Source: Acidobacteriota bacterium (lineage in GTDB: Bacteria > Acidobacteriota > Terriglobia > Acidiferrales > UBA7541). From it: DNA of 64,000 nucleotides. How positions within the stretch are numbered: position 1 is the stretch's first letter; each line of letters begins with the position of its first letter. A program made the translations under genes and the position numbers. Below, piece by piece: positions 33,132-42,977 of this stretch. The stretch is taken from assembly GCA_013289585.1 (NCBI GenBank), contig JABCZR010000016.1, positions 62,001-126,000 of the forward strand, in the 5' to 3' direction. The notes below the pieces were generated by a model. It was not told the origin of the DNA. It was given only the letters and a program-made list of their open reading frames with translations, and made no database searches.

Positions 33132-34598
33132 TTACATTCTCGCCGGCGTTGCCAGCATCTTGTTCTTTTGCGGCATCGGAAGCTTGCCGTCCGCCCCGCT
33201 GGTCAGCGCAATGAACTGCGGCTCTTCGCGCAAAGAAGCAAACACGGCATCCACGCGCGCTTCCATCATTTCTTTCGTTCGAACCGCATCGTAGCGCTCG
33301 TACTCGAAGAAGTGCCGCTTCAGCAGGTCCAGCGCTTTTTGTTTCTGCCCCAGCTGCGCATAGATCGCCGCCAGATTATAAGACGCCGGAAGCATCGCTT
33401 CATTTTCCACCGCGATTTTCAGCGCCTCGTCCCCGTGCCCATTGCCCGCGAGAAACGCCGCCGCAAACACAAGATTATAGGGATCGGTCGGATCGAGCTT
33501 GGTGGCTTCGCGCGTGTAGTAATTCGCCTTCGCCGTGTCGCCTTCCGAATTCCAATACACTGCAAGGTTCCGGTAAGCCAATGCCAGCGGATACTCCCGC
33601 ACGGAATCTTCCATCAAGTGCAAACCCGCAAGAAAATCGCCGTCGTGAATCGTCATCTTCCCGAGTCCGTGCATCGCCACGGCGCGCGAAAGCGGATCGG
33701 CGGGCATCGCCAAAATCGCCTCGAACTCCTGTCGAGCCTTGTCCCAATCACCCAGGTGATGGCGATATAACTCGCCGAGATACCGCAACGGCGCCGGATC
33801 GGCGGGATCCATGCTGCGCGCTTCCGAATACAGCCGCTCCGCCTCTTCGTATTTCTCATTCATCTCCGCCGCCAGCCCGCGCTTCATCACCGCTTCAATC
33901 TCCGCGCTCTTTGCGGGATCCATGACCGGCGCATCGAACAGCCTCACCGAAGCGTCCACACCCAGTTTCTTAAGTTCTTTCGCCGCTTCTTTCGCCTTGC
34001 CGGGAAAGAGGCATTTTTCATCCAGCACGGAACGATACAGGGGAATGGCGCCATCCTTATCGCCCGACTTGGCTTTTTCCTTAGCGGCCTTGAGCTGCTC
34101 TTTAACTGCCTCTTCCCTCTGCTTCACTTCTGATTCGACGAGCTTTTCCACCTGCTCGACTTTCAGATACCCCTTCGTGTTTTGCAGTTTGTTGAGGACC
34201 GTCCCGTCCGATTTTGCCAGCACCACTACCGGCAGTTTTTCGCCGCTCGCGAACTTTTGCCCCAGCGTGGTGCTGGCATCCGCGATTCCCATCGTGACGC
34301 ACTGCGACGCGTACTGCGACAAGCTGCGCGAATTCCGCAAGCTCGAGCGTTGAAATTCGTCAACCGAAGACGGGAACCAGTAAACGACAAGCCCGCCGGC
34401 GATCGGCGCATCCTCCGGTTTGACCAGTTTCCAAGGGACTTGGTAGACCTGCTCGTCGCCGAAAGCGCCGCGCCCGCCGCCGGTTCCCATGCCTCCCGTT
34501 CCCCCGCCGCCGCCACCGCCGCAGGTGGCCCAGTCGGGAGCAGGTAACAACAGCAGAACCATGAAAATCGTAATCAGGCGGGAAATCTGTTTTCGCAT
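33132..34598 (-). CDS. Secreted protein with thioredoxin-like and TPR domains
   Basis: The 488-residue product has a signal peptide (about residues 1-25), then a glycine run (GGGGGGGTGGMGTGGG), then a thioredoxin-like domain without CxxC (APIAGGLVVYWFPSS, EKLPVVVLAKSDGTVL, KVEQVEKLVESE), then a Lys/Glu-rich helix, and from about residue 240 six or more TPR repeats (for example YEEAERLYSEARSMDPADPAPLRYLGELY). It probably assembles or anchors other envelope proteins. The ATG at 34598 has GAGGTG six bases upstream. Confidence 0.65.
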   Translation of the reverse strand: MRKQISRLITIFMVLLLLPAPDWATCGGGGGGGTGGMGTGGGRGAFGDEQVYQVPWKLVKPEDAPIAGGLVVYWFPSSVDEFQRSSLRNSRSLSQYASQCVTMGIADASTTLGQKFASGEKLPVVVLAKSDGTVLNKLQNTKGYLKVEQVEKLVESEVKQREEAVKEQLKAAKEKAKSGDKDGAIPLYRSVLDEKCLFPGKAKEAAKELKKLGVDASVRLFDAPVMDPAKSAEIEAVMKRGLAAEMNEKYEEAERLYSEARSMDPADPAPLRYLGELYRHHLGDWDKARQEFEAILAMPADPLSRAVAMHGLGKMTIHDGDFLAGLHLMEDSVREYPLALAYRNLAVYWNSEGDTAKANYYTREATKLDPTDPYNLVFAAAFLAGNGHGDEALKIAVENEAMLPASYNLAAIYAQLGQKQKALDLLKRHFFEYERYDAVRTKEMMEARVDAVFASLREEPQFIALTSGADGKLPMPQKNKMLATPARM

Positions 34599-34834
34599 TG
34601 TATTCACCTCAGTCTCGCGATGATCTCGAAACGAATCGAATGGCCCTCGCACCGGGAGCAACCGTATTTTCCTGGTCTGATGCGTATTCGGGGTGAAAAC
34701 GCTGTATCTCCGAGCATTGTACGACAGGCAGTACCAGCATACCGAGAAGACTATTGGTGCGACTAGGATATTCCCCTAAAACAGCACTCGAGCCATTGCC
34801 GCCAAAAAAGCGGGAGCAGGCTCTACCGGCCAAA

Positions 34835-35746
34835 TCACAGGATTTTCTGGCCAAGCCCGGAAAGCACTAGCTCCACGCCCAGTAGCGCAGTCCGATTGTG
34901 CTCATCGAGGATGGGATTGATCTCGACGACTTCAAGAGAAACCATGGACTCCGTGTCCGCAATCATTTCCATGGCCAGATGGGCTTCGCGGTAGGTGACG
35001 CCGCCACGCACGGGAGTGCCGACCCCAGGCGCATCTGACGGATCGACGAAGTCCATATCCAGGCTGACGGCGACGCCCGCGGTATCGTCCATCGCATATT
35101 TCAGTGCGTCGGCCATCACTTCGCGCATCCCGCGTTCGTCAATATCGCGCATGGTGAAAACATGAATCCCGGATTTTTTTACGATCTTGCGTTCCTGCGC
35201 GTCGAGATCCCGCGCGCCCACAATCACAATATTGCCCGGTTCGGCCTTGGGCTTGAATCCGAGAAGATCCACAAGTTCCGGCGCGCCGTAGCCCATAATG
35301 GCCGCCAGCGGCATGCCGTGAACGTTCCCCGATGGAGAAGATTCCGGCGTATTCATGTCCCCATGTGCATCCAGCCACAGATATCCGATCTGCTTTTTCT
35401 CTTTGCGAAAGTGGTTAGCCACCCCCGCCGCCACTCCCGCCGCGATCGAGTGGTCACCACCCAGTACCAGGGGAAGAAATCCTTCACTCAACGCCTTTTC
35501 CGCAGCGGCGGCGACATCGCCGCACGTCTCCGCAATTTCCTGCATATACTTGGCGCGTTTTTCACCCACGGGCATCTCTTCCGGCTGCTTCACCGAAAGA
35601 TTGCCGATGTCCTCCACCTGCAAGCTCAGCTTCTTGATGCTGGCCTGCAGTCCCGCACCGCGAAGCGCCGATGGTCCCATGTCCACGCCGCGCCGGCTCT
35701 GCCCCAGGTCCATGGGCACACCGATAATCCGAACTTTTTGTGCCAT
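34835..35746 (-). CDS. rocF: Arginase
   Basis: Arginase hydrolyses arginine to ornithine and urea. The 303-residue protein carries all manganese-binding motifs of the ureohydrolase family: LGGDHSIAAG, LWLDAHGDMNTPESS, and VAVSLDMDFVDPSDAPGVGTPVRGG, plus the C-terminal SLEVVEINPILDEHNRTALLGVEL. The start MAQKVRIIGVPMDLGQSRRGVDMGP is canonical, and GGAG lies seven bases before the ATG. Confidence 0.95.
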   Translation of the reverse strand: MAQKVRIIGVPMDLGQSRRGVDMGPSALRGAGLQASIKKLSLQVEDIGNLSVKQPEEMPVGEKRAKYMQEIAETCGDVAAAAEKALSEGFLPLVLGGDHSIAAGVAAGVANHFRKEKKQIGYLWLDAHGDMNTPESSPSGNVHGMPLAAIMGYGAPELVDLLGFKPKAEPGNIVIVGARDLDAQERKIVKKSGIHVFTMRDIDERGMREVMADALKYAMDDTAGVAVSLDMDFVDPSDAPGVGTPVRGGVTYREAHLAMEMIADTESMVSLEVVEINPILDEHNRTALLGVELVLSGLGQKIL

Positions 35747-35896
35747 ACGACAGCTCCGTGACTGTTGGCTGGCCACTCGCGACAGTTCCATGGCCGAGCG
35801 AGTAGCTCAGCGGCAAACCCTGCCACAAAATTCAGGCCAGTCCTTGCTCTCAACAGAAATGCGGGAACGCCAGGAAAACTGCTGAACTACCCCGCT

Positions 35897-37198
35897 CTAA
35901 GGATACACGCGGTAAATCATGCGAGGGAAGGGGATGACCTCCCGAATGTGTTCGGTGCCGCAAATCCAGGCGACCGTGCGTTCCAGGCCCATTCCGAAGC
36001 CCGAATGCGGCACGCTGCCATACCGCCGGAGATCCAGATACCACTGAAAAGACTCTTCCGGCAGCTTGTGTTCGCGCAGCCGTTTCAGCAGCAAATCGTA
36101 ATCGTGGATACGCTGGCTTCCGCCGATAATCTCGCCGTATCCTTCCGGCGCGATCATGTCGAACGCCAGCGCCAGCTCCGGCCGTTGCGCATCCGGCTGC
36201 ATGTAAAAAGCCTTCATTGCCGACGGGTAATGGTGAATCAGGACGGGCCGGTCGAACTCTTTCGAGATGATGGTTTCTTCGTCGCCGCCGAAATCGTCTC
36301 CGAATCTCGCCGGATTTCCGTTCTTGTTCAGCACCGCCACCGCATCTTCATAGCTGATGCGTGGGAAAGGAGGCTTCACGTTTTCCAGCTTCGCCGTGTC
36401 GCGCTTCAATGTTTCCAGCTCGCGCGGCTTGTTCTTCAGTACAGACTGCACGATAGCCGTGACCAGACCTTCGCCGAGCCCCATCGCTTCATCCATCTCG
36501 ACGTACGCCGCTTCCGGCTCCAGCATCCAGAATTCCGTCAGGTGCCGCCGCGTTTTCGATTTCTCCGCGCGGAAAGTCGGCCCGAACGTATACACCTTGC
36601 CCAGCGCCATCGCCGTCGCTTCGATATACAGCTGGCCGCTCTGCGTCAGATATGCCTTCTGGTCATCAATGTAATTCACTTCGAAAAGCGTGGAAGTCCC
36701 TTCGCACGCTGCCGGAGTAAACATCGGCGCATCCGTCAGTGTGTAACCTTGCCCATCCATGTACTCGCGCCCCGCGCGAATGGCCTCCGCGCGAATCCGC
36801 AGAATCGCGGCCTGCCGCGGCGTTCGAATCCATAGGTGCCGGTGGTCCAGCAGAAAATCAACACCGTGCTCTTTCAGCTGAATCGGAAAAGGCGTGTCTT
36901 CCGAAACTTTCTGTACGATCTGAATTTTCGTCACGCCGATTTCGAATCCGCCCGGCGCGCGCTTTTCCGCGCGAATCTTCCCGGTAACGATCACACTCGA
37001 TTCCTGCGTCAGCCCCTTCAGAGATTCGAACGCTTCCGGATTCTCCTTCAGCGCGCAAACCCCCTGAATAATCCCCGTCCCATCCCGAAAAATCGGGAAC
37101 AAAAGTTTCCCTGACTCTCGCAGGTTGTACAGCCACCCCTTCAAGGTGACTTCCTGCCCCTCGTACTTTCCCGACTGCTCGATGGTAATCGTCGTCAT
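35897..37198 (-). CDS. asnS: Asparaginyl-tRNA synthetase
   Basis: This is a class II synthetase of 433 residues. It has an N-terminal OB-fold anticodon-binding domain (TLKGWLYNLRESGKLLFPIFRDGTG), motif 2 (TFRAEKSKTRRHLTEFWMLEPE, about residues 210-230) and motif 3 (GFGMGLERTVAWICGTEHIREVIPFPR) near the C terminus. The residue pattern favours AsnRS over AspRS. The gene stands alone and diverges from a TPR-protein gene across about 295 bases, in which I see no further gene. Confidence 0.95.
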   Translation of the reverse strand: MTTITIEQSGKYEGQEVTLKGWLYNLRESGKLLFPIFRDGTGIIQGVCALKENPEAFESLKGLTQESSVIVTGKIRAEKRAPGGFEIGVTKIQIVQKVSEDTPFPIQLKEHGVDFLLDHRHLWIRTPRQAAILRIRAEAIRAGREYMDGQGYTLTDAPMFTPAACEGTSTLFEVNYIDDQKAYLTQSGQLYIEATAMALGKVYTFGPTFRAEKSKTRRHLTEFWMLEPEAAYVEMDEAMGLGEGLVTAIVQSVLKNKPRELETLKRDTAKLENVKPPFPRISYEDAVAVLNKNGNPARFGDDFGGDEETIISKEFDRPVLIHHYPSAMKAFYMQPDAQRPELALAFDMIAPEGYGEIIGGSQRIHDYDLLLKRLREHKLPEESFQWYLDLRRYGSVPHSGFGMGLERTVAWICGTEHIREVIPFPRMIYRVYP

Positions 37199-37492
37199 AA
37201 GTAGGTTTTTATGGCGCTATGCCAAACCAACAGTTTATCAGAGAAGCTTAATTTCTTCCGGCCCGGCCAAGCAGCGCAACGAGCCAGTTTCCGTTACCGT
37301 ACCGATCTGGCACTGAGCATGTTGCCGATGCGACGATCACGGTAGCCAGAAGTGTTTAATGCCAACCCCGAAGTTTGTCCTGGCTGGGATTGGGCAACAG
37401 GCTCGCACAACGGTACTCGCCGCCTATTGCTATCCACGAGCGTGTTTGGCCAGATGTTGTCAAATGGAGAGCCTGCCCATCCTGGAGCCTTC

Positions 37493-39145
37493 ATGACGCA
37501 TTTGTGCTCGACGAGTCATGGCCTGAGCATAGCGGGCCCAAGGCGCCCTGCCGTCTCCCGAATTCTGGGAATGAACGGCCTGCTCTTCCTCGCCCTCTCT
37601 GGCCTCGTTGCGCTGCCTCTGCACGCACAGGAGGAGGAGTGGCAGAAGACCCACGACCAGATTCAAAAGCTCAATGATGCCGGAAGATACTCAGAATCTC
37701 TCCCGCTGGCCATTCGAAATCTGCAGCTCGCCAAGGACACCTTTGGGTTAAACCAACCGAACACCGCGACCAGTTTGACGGACTTGGGAGAAGTAAATCT
37801 GCAACTGGGAGAATATGCGGCGGCGGAGCCCTTGCTCCGACAGGCGCTGGAAATGACGGAGAAGGCGGTTGGAACAAACAATGGGCGCGCTGGTGGGCTG
37901 ATGACCGATCTGGGTTATATGTACTGTTCGCAGGGAAAGTACAAAGAAGCGGATCCGCTGGCGCGGCGGGGAATGGAGATTCTGAAGTCAGCTCCCGGGA
38001 GTACGGAAAAGGGTTTGTTCACCGCCATGAACAACGTGGCCGTTGTGGATGAGCAGGAAGGGCGATACTCAGAAGCTGAAGTGCTCTTCAAGGAGCTAAT
38101 ACAAAAGAAGGAAAAGGCCTTTGGGCTGGACGACCCCGAAACTCTAGTGAGCGTTCACAATCTGTCGCGGATATTTGAGGAAGAGGCCAAGTATGCTGAA
38201 GCCGTCGCGACTCAGGAGCGTGTGATCGCCAGTTGGGAACGGACCCTCGGTCCCAATCACCCGCACGTAGCGATAGCACTGGACGAGCTGGCGCGAATCT
38301 ATTGGCGGCAGGGCAAATTTGAGGAGGCCGAGGGGCTCTACAAGCGGGCGCTGGCCATCAGCGAAACAGTTCTCGGCCCCGACCATCCGGACGTGGCGAT
38401 GGAGCTGAGTGACTTGGCTCACGTGGCTATGTCCAAAGCAGAGTTTGGGAAAGCGAGATTGCTGCTCGAACGTGCCGTAGCGATTGAACAAAAAAGCCTA
38501 CCGGCGGACAGCGTGATTCTGGCGTCCACCCTAAGCGTACTGGGGGATGTAAATTTTCAGACCGAACGTTACGACGACGCCGAGGCGCAATACCGGCAGG
38601 TACTTACCATCGTGAAGGCTGCGCTCGGGGGAGAGCATCCACGTGTGGCCGCGGCTCTGGGGAGTCTGAGCAACATTGCGTCGCGGCGAGGAGACATTGC
38701 GACAGCCATGGAGCTTGCAGAAAAGTGCCTTGAGATCAACGAGAAGGCATTCGGGCCGGAGCATCCGGCGGTGGGCATGGCGCTTTCGAATCTGGCGTAC
38801 CTCCACATACAAAAAGGAGAATTTGCGAAGGCCGAGGTCTTATTATTGCGTTACCTGGAAATGGCCAAGCAAATCTTTGGCCCGCAGCACCCGGAAGTCG
38901 GCATGACGCTGGATCATCTGGCGCAGGTGTACTGCAAAGAGAAAAAGTACGCGGCGGCGGATCCGCCGAGCGCGGAAGCTGTGGCAATCGTTAAGCTCAG
39001 TCTTGGCCCGGATCATCCGGCGGTGGCGGGAGCGTTACAGACGCGGGCGCAAGTACTGCGAGGCCTGGGTCGCAACGAGGAAGCAGATGCCGCGGATGAA
39101 GAGGCGGAGCAGGTATTGGCCCGGCATGCGCAGCGGAATCCATAG
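37493..39145 (+). CDS. Secreted tetratricopeptide (kinesin-light-chain type) repeat protein
   Basis: The 550-residue product has an N-terminal signal region (hydrophobic run MNGLLFLALSGLVALPLHAQ, preceded by about 26 residues), then about ten 42-residue TPR repeats of the kinesin-light-chain kind. Each contains versions of LGPDHPDVAxxLxxLA and YxxAExLYxRALxI. The repeats run to the C terminus, where the last one ends in Ala/Glu-rich residues. It is probably a periplasmic scaffold. The start at 37493 has GGAG five bases upstream. ATG 37571 would give a shorter signal peptide but lacks a good site. Confidence 0.7.
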   Translation: MTHLCSTSHGLSIAGPRRPAVSRILGMNGLLFLALSGLVALPLHAQEEEWQKTHDQIQKLNDAGRYSESLPLAIRNLQLAKDTFGLNQPNTATSLTDLGEVNLQLGEYAAAEPLLRQALEMTEKAVGTNNGRAGGLMTDLGYMYCSQGKYKEADPLARRGMEILKSAPGSTEKGLFTAMNNVAVVDEQEGRYSEAEVLFKELIQKKEKAFGLDDPETLVSVHNLSRIFEEEAKYAEAVATQERVIASWERTLGPNHPHVAIALDELARIYWRQGKFEEAEGLYKRALAISETVLGPDHPDVAMELSDLAHVAMSKAEFGKARLLLERAVAIEQKSLPADSVILASTLSVLGDVNFQTERYDDAEAQYRQVLTIVKAALGGEHPRVAAALGSLSNIASRRGDIATAMELAEKCLEINEKAFGPEHPAVGMALSNLAYLHIQKGEFAKAEVLLLRYLEMAKQIFGPQHPEVGMTLDHLAQVYCKEKKYAAADPPSAEAVAIVKLSLGPDHPAVAGALQTRAQVLRGLGRNEEADAADEEAEQVLARHAQRNP

Positions 39146-39262
39146 AAAGTTTTGAGTTGTGCCGTTGAGGCTTAACGGTTAGGCAGCGTCCGGGTGTTTC
39201 CATTCCATCGGCCGTTCGACTGTCTGCTAGCAGGGAAATTCTTCAGAACTGCACCAACGGAT

Positions 39263-40123
39263 TTACTCCCATTCTTCTCCGAAGCGGTCCATGGCCTTGC
39301 GGGCGGCTTCGAGGTGGTCCGCCGCGCTCGGGGCTTCGGGGCCAGTTTTTTCTTTCAGCTCGATCACGAGGGGCAGATTTGCATTGGGTGCGGTCTTAAG
39401 CACTTTGATTGCCGCGGGCCATGCGATGGCGCCGTCGAAGGGCGGGAGGTGCTCGTCCTTTTCGCCGTGATTGTCGTGGAGATGCACACTGGCGACGAGT
39501 TCACGCAAGGGCGCGAAACTCTTTTCGATCCGTTGTTCCTCGGGGCTATCCGCGAGGTGTGCGTGGCCGATGTCAAAATTAAAGCGTAGGCCCGTCAGCC
39601 GCGTTTCATCGACGAAGGCGCGAAGATAAGCGGGATCTCCCATCTCGCTGGTGGTATTTTCCACGCAAATCGTCACGCCCGCGTGGTGCGCGTGCAGGAC
39701 CAGATGTTCGAGAGTGCTGAACGCCGCGTCGCGCTTGCGCGGATCGGCGGTTTCGCGAGATCCGCCCATGTGCAGAATCAACCGCGCATACGGCAAATCG
39801 TCGGCGACGTCGATCACGCGCTTCAACTCGTCCATCGCTTCAATGCGCCGCACGCGTTCTACTTCGCAGATGGACAGGGGCATCCCGCTCTCGCGCATGG
39901 CGCTGGTATCCCGGCTCGTGGGAGCGTGCAAGGAAACGAGCTGCAATTTCTGCGCCTCGAGTGCGCTGGCGATCGCGCGCACCTCTGTTTTCGCGGCGTA
40001 TTCAAAGTGGCTGCGCGTGCAGAAAATCTCCAGGCCCTGGAATCCCGCCTCGGAGATTTGCCCCAGGAGCTCGGGCGTTAATTTTCGCGAAACGAACAAG
40101 TACGTCGAAAGTAGTCTCTGCAT
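39263..40123 (-). CDS. TIM-barrel sugar phosphate isomerase/epimerase-like protein
   Basis: The 286-residue protein belongs to the AP endonuclease family 2/xylose isomerase-like superfamily. It has GFQGLEIFCTRSHF and LVSLHAPT in the first strands, then ILHMGGSRE, VTICVENTTSE, and LRFNFDIGHAHLADSPEE with the metal-binding Asp and His, followed by VASVHLHDNHGEKDEHLPPFDG, which carries further metal ligands. Relatives isomerise sugars or ketoacids in catabolism or act as lyases. The substrate is not evident and no pathway genes flank it. Confidence 0.85.
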   Translation of the reverse strand: MQRLLSTYLFVSRKLTPELLGQISEAGFQGLEIFCTRSHFEYAAKTEVRAIASALEAQKLQLVSLHAPTSRDTSAMRESGMPLSICEVERVRRIEAMDELKRVIDVADDLPYARLILHMGGSRETADPRKRDAAFSTLEHLVLHAHHAGVTICVENTTSEMGDPAYLRAFVDETRLTGLRFNFDIGHAHLADSPEEQRIEKSFAPLRELVASVHLHDNHGEKDEHLPPFDGAIAWPAAIKVLKTAPNANLPLVIELKEKTGPEAPSAADHLEAARKAMDRFGEEWE

Positions 40124-40147
40124 AGTCCGGTCGAAAAAACTCTTTCT

Positions 40148-41965
40148 TTAGTATCCCACCGCCGCACCCTGATCGCGTGGATCAGCGGCGCCCAGCCGCT
40201 CGCCTGATTGCGGATCAATGCCGATGGCGTTCACCAGGCCGATGTGCCCGCGGCGCTTCGTCTGATAGCCTTGCGCGTCCAGCGCTGCTTCGACGCTTGC
40301 GGGAATTTCATCTTCCATCAGAATCTGGTCCGGCAGCCACTGGTGATGAAACCTCGGCGCGTTGATGGCCGCCTGCGCCTCCATCCCCAGCCACATCCAG
40401 TTGATCACGCTCAGCAGCGTCGCGGAAATAATCATCGGTCCGCCGGGTGAACCGGTGACGAAGCTCAATTTGCCGTCGCGAAGCAAAATCGTCGGCGTCA
40501 TCGAGCTGAGTGGCCTGTGTCCCGGCGCGATGGCGTTGGCTTCCGACTGCATCAACCCATACAAAGCGTTAGGCACGCCCGGCTGTGTGGTGAAATCGTC
40601 CATCTCATCGTTCAGCAAGTATCCGGCGGTGCATGTTACGTGCGAGCCGTAGTTGTCATTGAGCGTGTAGGTGCTGGCAACGGCGTTTCCCGCCGCGTCC
40701 ACAACGGAGAAGTGCGTGGTGTGCGGCCCGTCGCCGAGACTCGAAATCGTTTGTGGCCCCGCCACGCTGCTCGAAGCTTTTCCGCATCCGACGGGATCGC
40801 CCGCCTTCACATTTTTGCTCGACGATGCTTTCAGCGGATCGATCGTGGCAGCGCGCTCTTTTGCGTAGCACGGCGCGGTCAAGCCGGCGACGGGCACATT
40901 GGAATAATCAGGATCCGCAAGATACGCCGCGCGGTCCGCAAAAACGCGCCGCAGGGTTTCCGCAACCACGTGGACACTTTGCGGATCCGTCCAGCCCTTC
41001 AGCGGCACGCCCTGCAGCATGTTCAGCGATTCGATTACCGCAACTCCACCAGAACTGGGCGGCGGCGAGGTGAGAACTTCCCAGGAATGCCCGCCACTTT
41101 CGTATTTTGCGCGCAGGACCTCACGAACTTTCGGCGTGTAATGTGCGAGATCATCGAGTGTGATGAGTCCGCCATTCTTCGCCATTTCCTCCGCAAGCAT
41201 TCGCGCCGTTTCGCCGCGATAGAATTCTTCCGCGCCGTTTTTCGCGATGCGCTTCATCGTCGCGGCCAGTTCCGGCTGCTTCAGGATATCTCCCGGCTTA
41301 AACATTTGTCCGTCGTTCAGAAAAATGCGTTTGCTCATGGGAAATTGTTCGAGTCCGGGCCGTTCCTCTTGCAGTTCGCGCGCCAGTTTTTCGCTCACCG
41401 CGTAACCGTCTTCCGCAAGCCGGATCGCCGGCGCCATCACATCGGCGAGCTTCATGGTCCCGTAGGTTTTCAGCGCAAGCTCCAGGCCCGCGACCGTCCC
41501 TGGAACGGCCACCGATTTGTAGCCAATCACGGAAGCTTCCGGATCCAGCTTCCCATCCTTGCCGATATACATATTGCGCGTGGCTTTTCCGGGAGCCACT
41601 TCGCGGTAATCCAGAAACGTGGTTTTTCCACCGGCCAGGCGAATCAGCATGAAGCCGCCGCCACCGATGTTTCCCGCCGCAGGCTCGACCACCGCCAGCG
41701 CAAATGCCACTGCAACCGCGGCGTCAATGGCGTTGCCGCCGCGCTTCATGATGTCAACGCCGACCTGCGAGCCGAGAGCTTCGTCCGTGGCGACCATCCC
41801 GTGCGTGCCGCGTACAGCTTGCTGTGGCCAGTCCTTAGAGGATTTTGCAGGAGTGTCAAGCTCGACTGCGTTTTGTCCTGACGCGCTGAGAGCAAAGGAC
41901 AAACTTGCTGCGAGCAAGAGCAGCAGAGAGTGCGGCGAGATTTTTCTCACGGAAATCATAAACAA
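40148..41965 (-). CDS. ggt: Gamma-glutamyltransferase
   Basis: This secreted enzyme cleaves glutathione and transfers gamma-glutamyl groups, after self-cleavage into two subunits. A signal peptide ends near residue 30 (LLLLLAASLSFALSASG). The large subunit has IDAAVAVAFALAVVEPAAGNIGGGGFML and FLDYREVAP. The small subunit begins at the nucleophile Thr416 in GPHTTHFSVVDAAGNAVA and contains MTPTILLRDGKLSFVTGSPGG. The length of 605 residues is slightly above the family's usual 560-580. It is the first of two minus-strand genes that end near 40.1 kb. Confidence 0.94.
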   Translation of the reverse strand: MFMISVRKISPHSLLLLLAASLSFALSASGQNAVELDTPAKSSKDWPQQAVRGTHGMVATDEALGSQVGVDIMKRGGNAIDAAVAVAFALAVVEPAAGNIGGGGFMLIRLAGGKTTFLDYREVAPGKATRNMYIGKDGKLDPEASVIGYKSVAVPGTVAGLELALKTYGTMKLADVMAPAIRLAEDGYAVSEKLARELQEERPGLEQFPMSKRIFLNDGQMFKPGDILKQPELAATMKRIAKNGAEEFYRGETARMLAEEMAKNGGLITLDDLAHYTPKVREVLRAKYESGGHSWEVLTSPPPSSGGVAVIESLNMLQGVPLKGWTDPQSVHVVAETLRRVFADRAAYLADPDYSNVPVAGLTAPCYAKERAATIDPLKASSSKNVKAGDPVGCGKASSSVAGPQTISSLGDGPHTTHFSVVDAAGNAVASTYTLNDNYGSHVTCTAGYLLNDEMDDFTTQPGVPNALYGLMQSEANAIAPGHRPLSSMTPTILLRDGKLSFVTGSPGGPMIISATLLSVINWMWLGMEAQAAINAPRFHHQWLPDQILMEDEIPASVEAALDAQGYQTKRRGHIGLVNAIGIDPQSGERLGAADPRDQGAAVGY

Positions 41966-42101
41966 AAGACACTAAGTGATTCGCAAGATAGCGTCAAGGC
42001 AACCGCGAAAACAATTTGCGGCCGAACGCGAAAGATCCGGGCAGAGTTCGGAATCTCGCCGGCAAGAGAAAGGAGTAAGAGTCAGCATACGATCGGAGTG
42101 A

Positions 42102-42977
42102 TTAAGCTTCGCTGAGAAATTCGACGGTTGCTGGGCCGGGAAGAAGGCCGGCTTTGGTGCCGCGCTTGATCAGTTCTTTTACGGCTTGCTGGCCTTTTTC
42201 ACCATAGCCGAGGGTCCATTTGTTGACGTACATGCCGACAAATTTGTCGGCCAGCTCGGCATCCATTTCGCGGGCGAACTGCATGGCGTAATTGAGAGCT
42301 TCTTCGCGGTGTTCGAGACCGTAGGAGACGCTGTCGCGGATGGTTTTAGCAATCTGGCGGCCGAGCTGAGGACCCAGCGAGCGGCGGACGGCATTACCGC
42401 CGAGCGGCAGAGGCAAACCGGTAAGTTCCTGCCACCACACGCCGAGGTCAATTACGCGGTGAAGCCCCATCTTTGAAAAGAAAAGCTGGCCTTCGTGGAT
42501 CAAGAGGCCGGCTTCCACGACATTGTTCTGGACAGCATCGAGAATTTTGTCGAAGGGCATGACCACGGGCTCGAAATCCGATTCGTAAAGTTTCAGCGTG
42601 AGATAGGCAGAAGTTTTCAATCCGGGCACGGCGATACGCTTTCCGGCCAACTCCGCCGGCTTCAGGGACTTGGCGGAGACGACGATGGGGCCGTAGCCTT
42701 CGCCGAAGCTGGCACCGCAATCGAGAAGTATGTACTTATCGCGCAGCGTGGGATAAGCGGCGAAACTGATGGCGGTGACGTCGTAGGTCTCCGTCAGGGC
42801 CGCTTCGTTTAGCGACTGGATGTCCGAGAGGACGTGGGTGTATTTGTAGCCAGGCGTGGCGAGCTTGTGCGTCGCCAGTGCATAGAACATGAAGGCATCG
42901 TCGGAATCCGGCGAATGCGCGAGCTTGATTTCAACCGGCGACTTCTCGGTCTTTGAAGCGGTTTGTCTGGCTGCCAT
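42102..42977 (-). CDS. mqnD: 1,4-dihydroxy-6-naphthoate synthase of the futalosine menaquinone pathway
   Basis: MqnD converts cyclic dehypoxanthinylfutalosine to 1,4-dihydroxy-6-naphthoate. The 291-residue protein has the family's N-terminal LAHSPDSDDAFMFYAL, then YDVTAISFAAYPTL, ILLDCGASFGEGYGPIVV, AVPGLKTSAYLTLKL, and VEAGLLIHEGQLFF with the catalytic His. The C-terminal VGMYVNKWTLGYGEKGQQAV is also conserved. No other mqn gene lies in the window. An AAGGAT site precedes the ATG by about ten bases. Confidence 0.85.
   Translation of the reverse strand: MAARQTASKTEKSPVEIKLAHSPDSDDAFMFYALATHKLATPGYKYTHVLSDIQSLNEAALTETYDVTAISFAAYPTLRDKYILLDCGASFGEGYGPIVVSAKSLKPAELAGKRIAVPGLKTSAYLTLKLYESDFEPVVMPFDKILDAVQNNVVEAGLLIHEGQLFFSKMGLHRVIDLGVWWQELTGLPLPLGGNAVRRSLGPQLGRQIAKTIRDSVSYGLEHREEALNYAMQFAREMDAELADKFVGMYVNKWTLGYGEKGQQAVKELIKRGTKAGLLPGPATVEFLSEA

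Noticed and set aside
40517-41881. 454-residue plus-strand frame opposite ggt
   Set aside because: Arg/His-rich composition and no motif; it is the shadow of a well-conserved enzyme.
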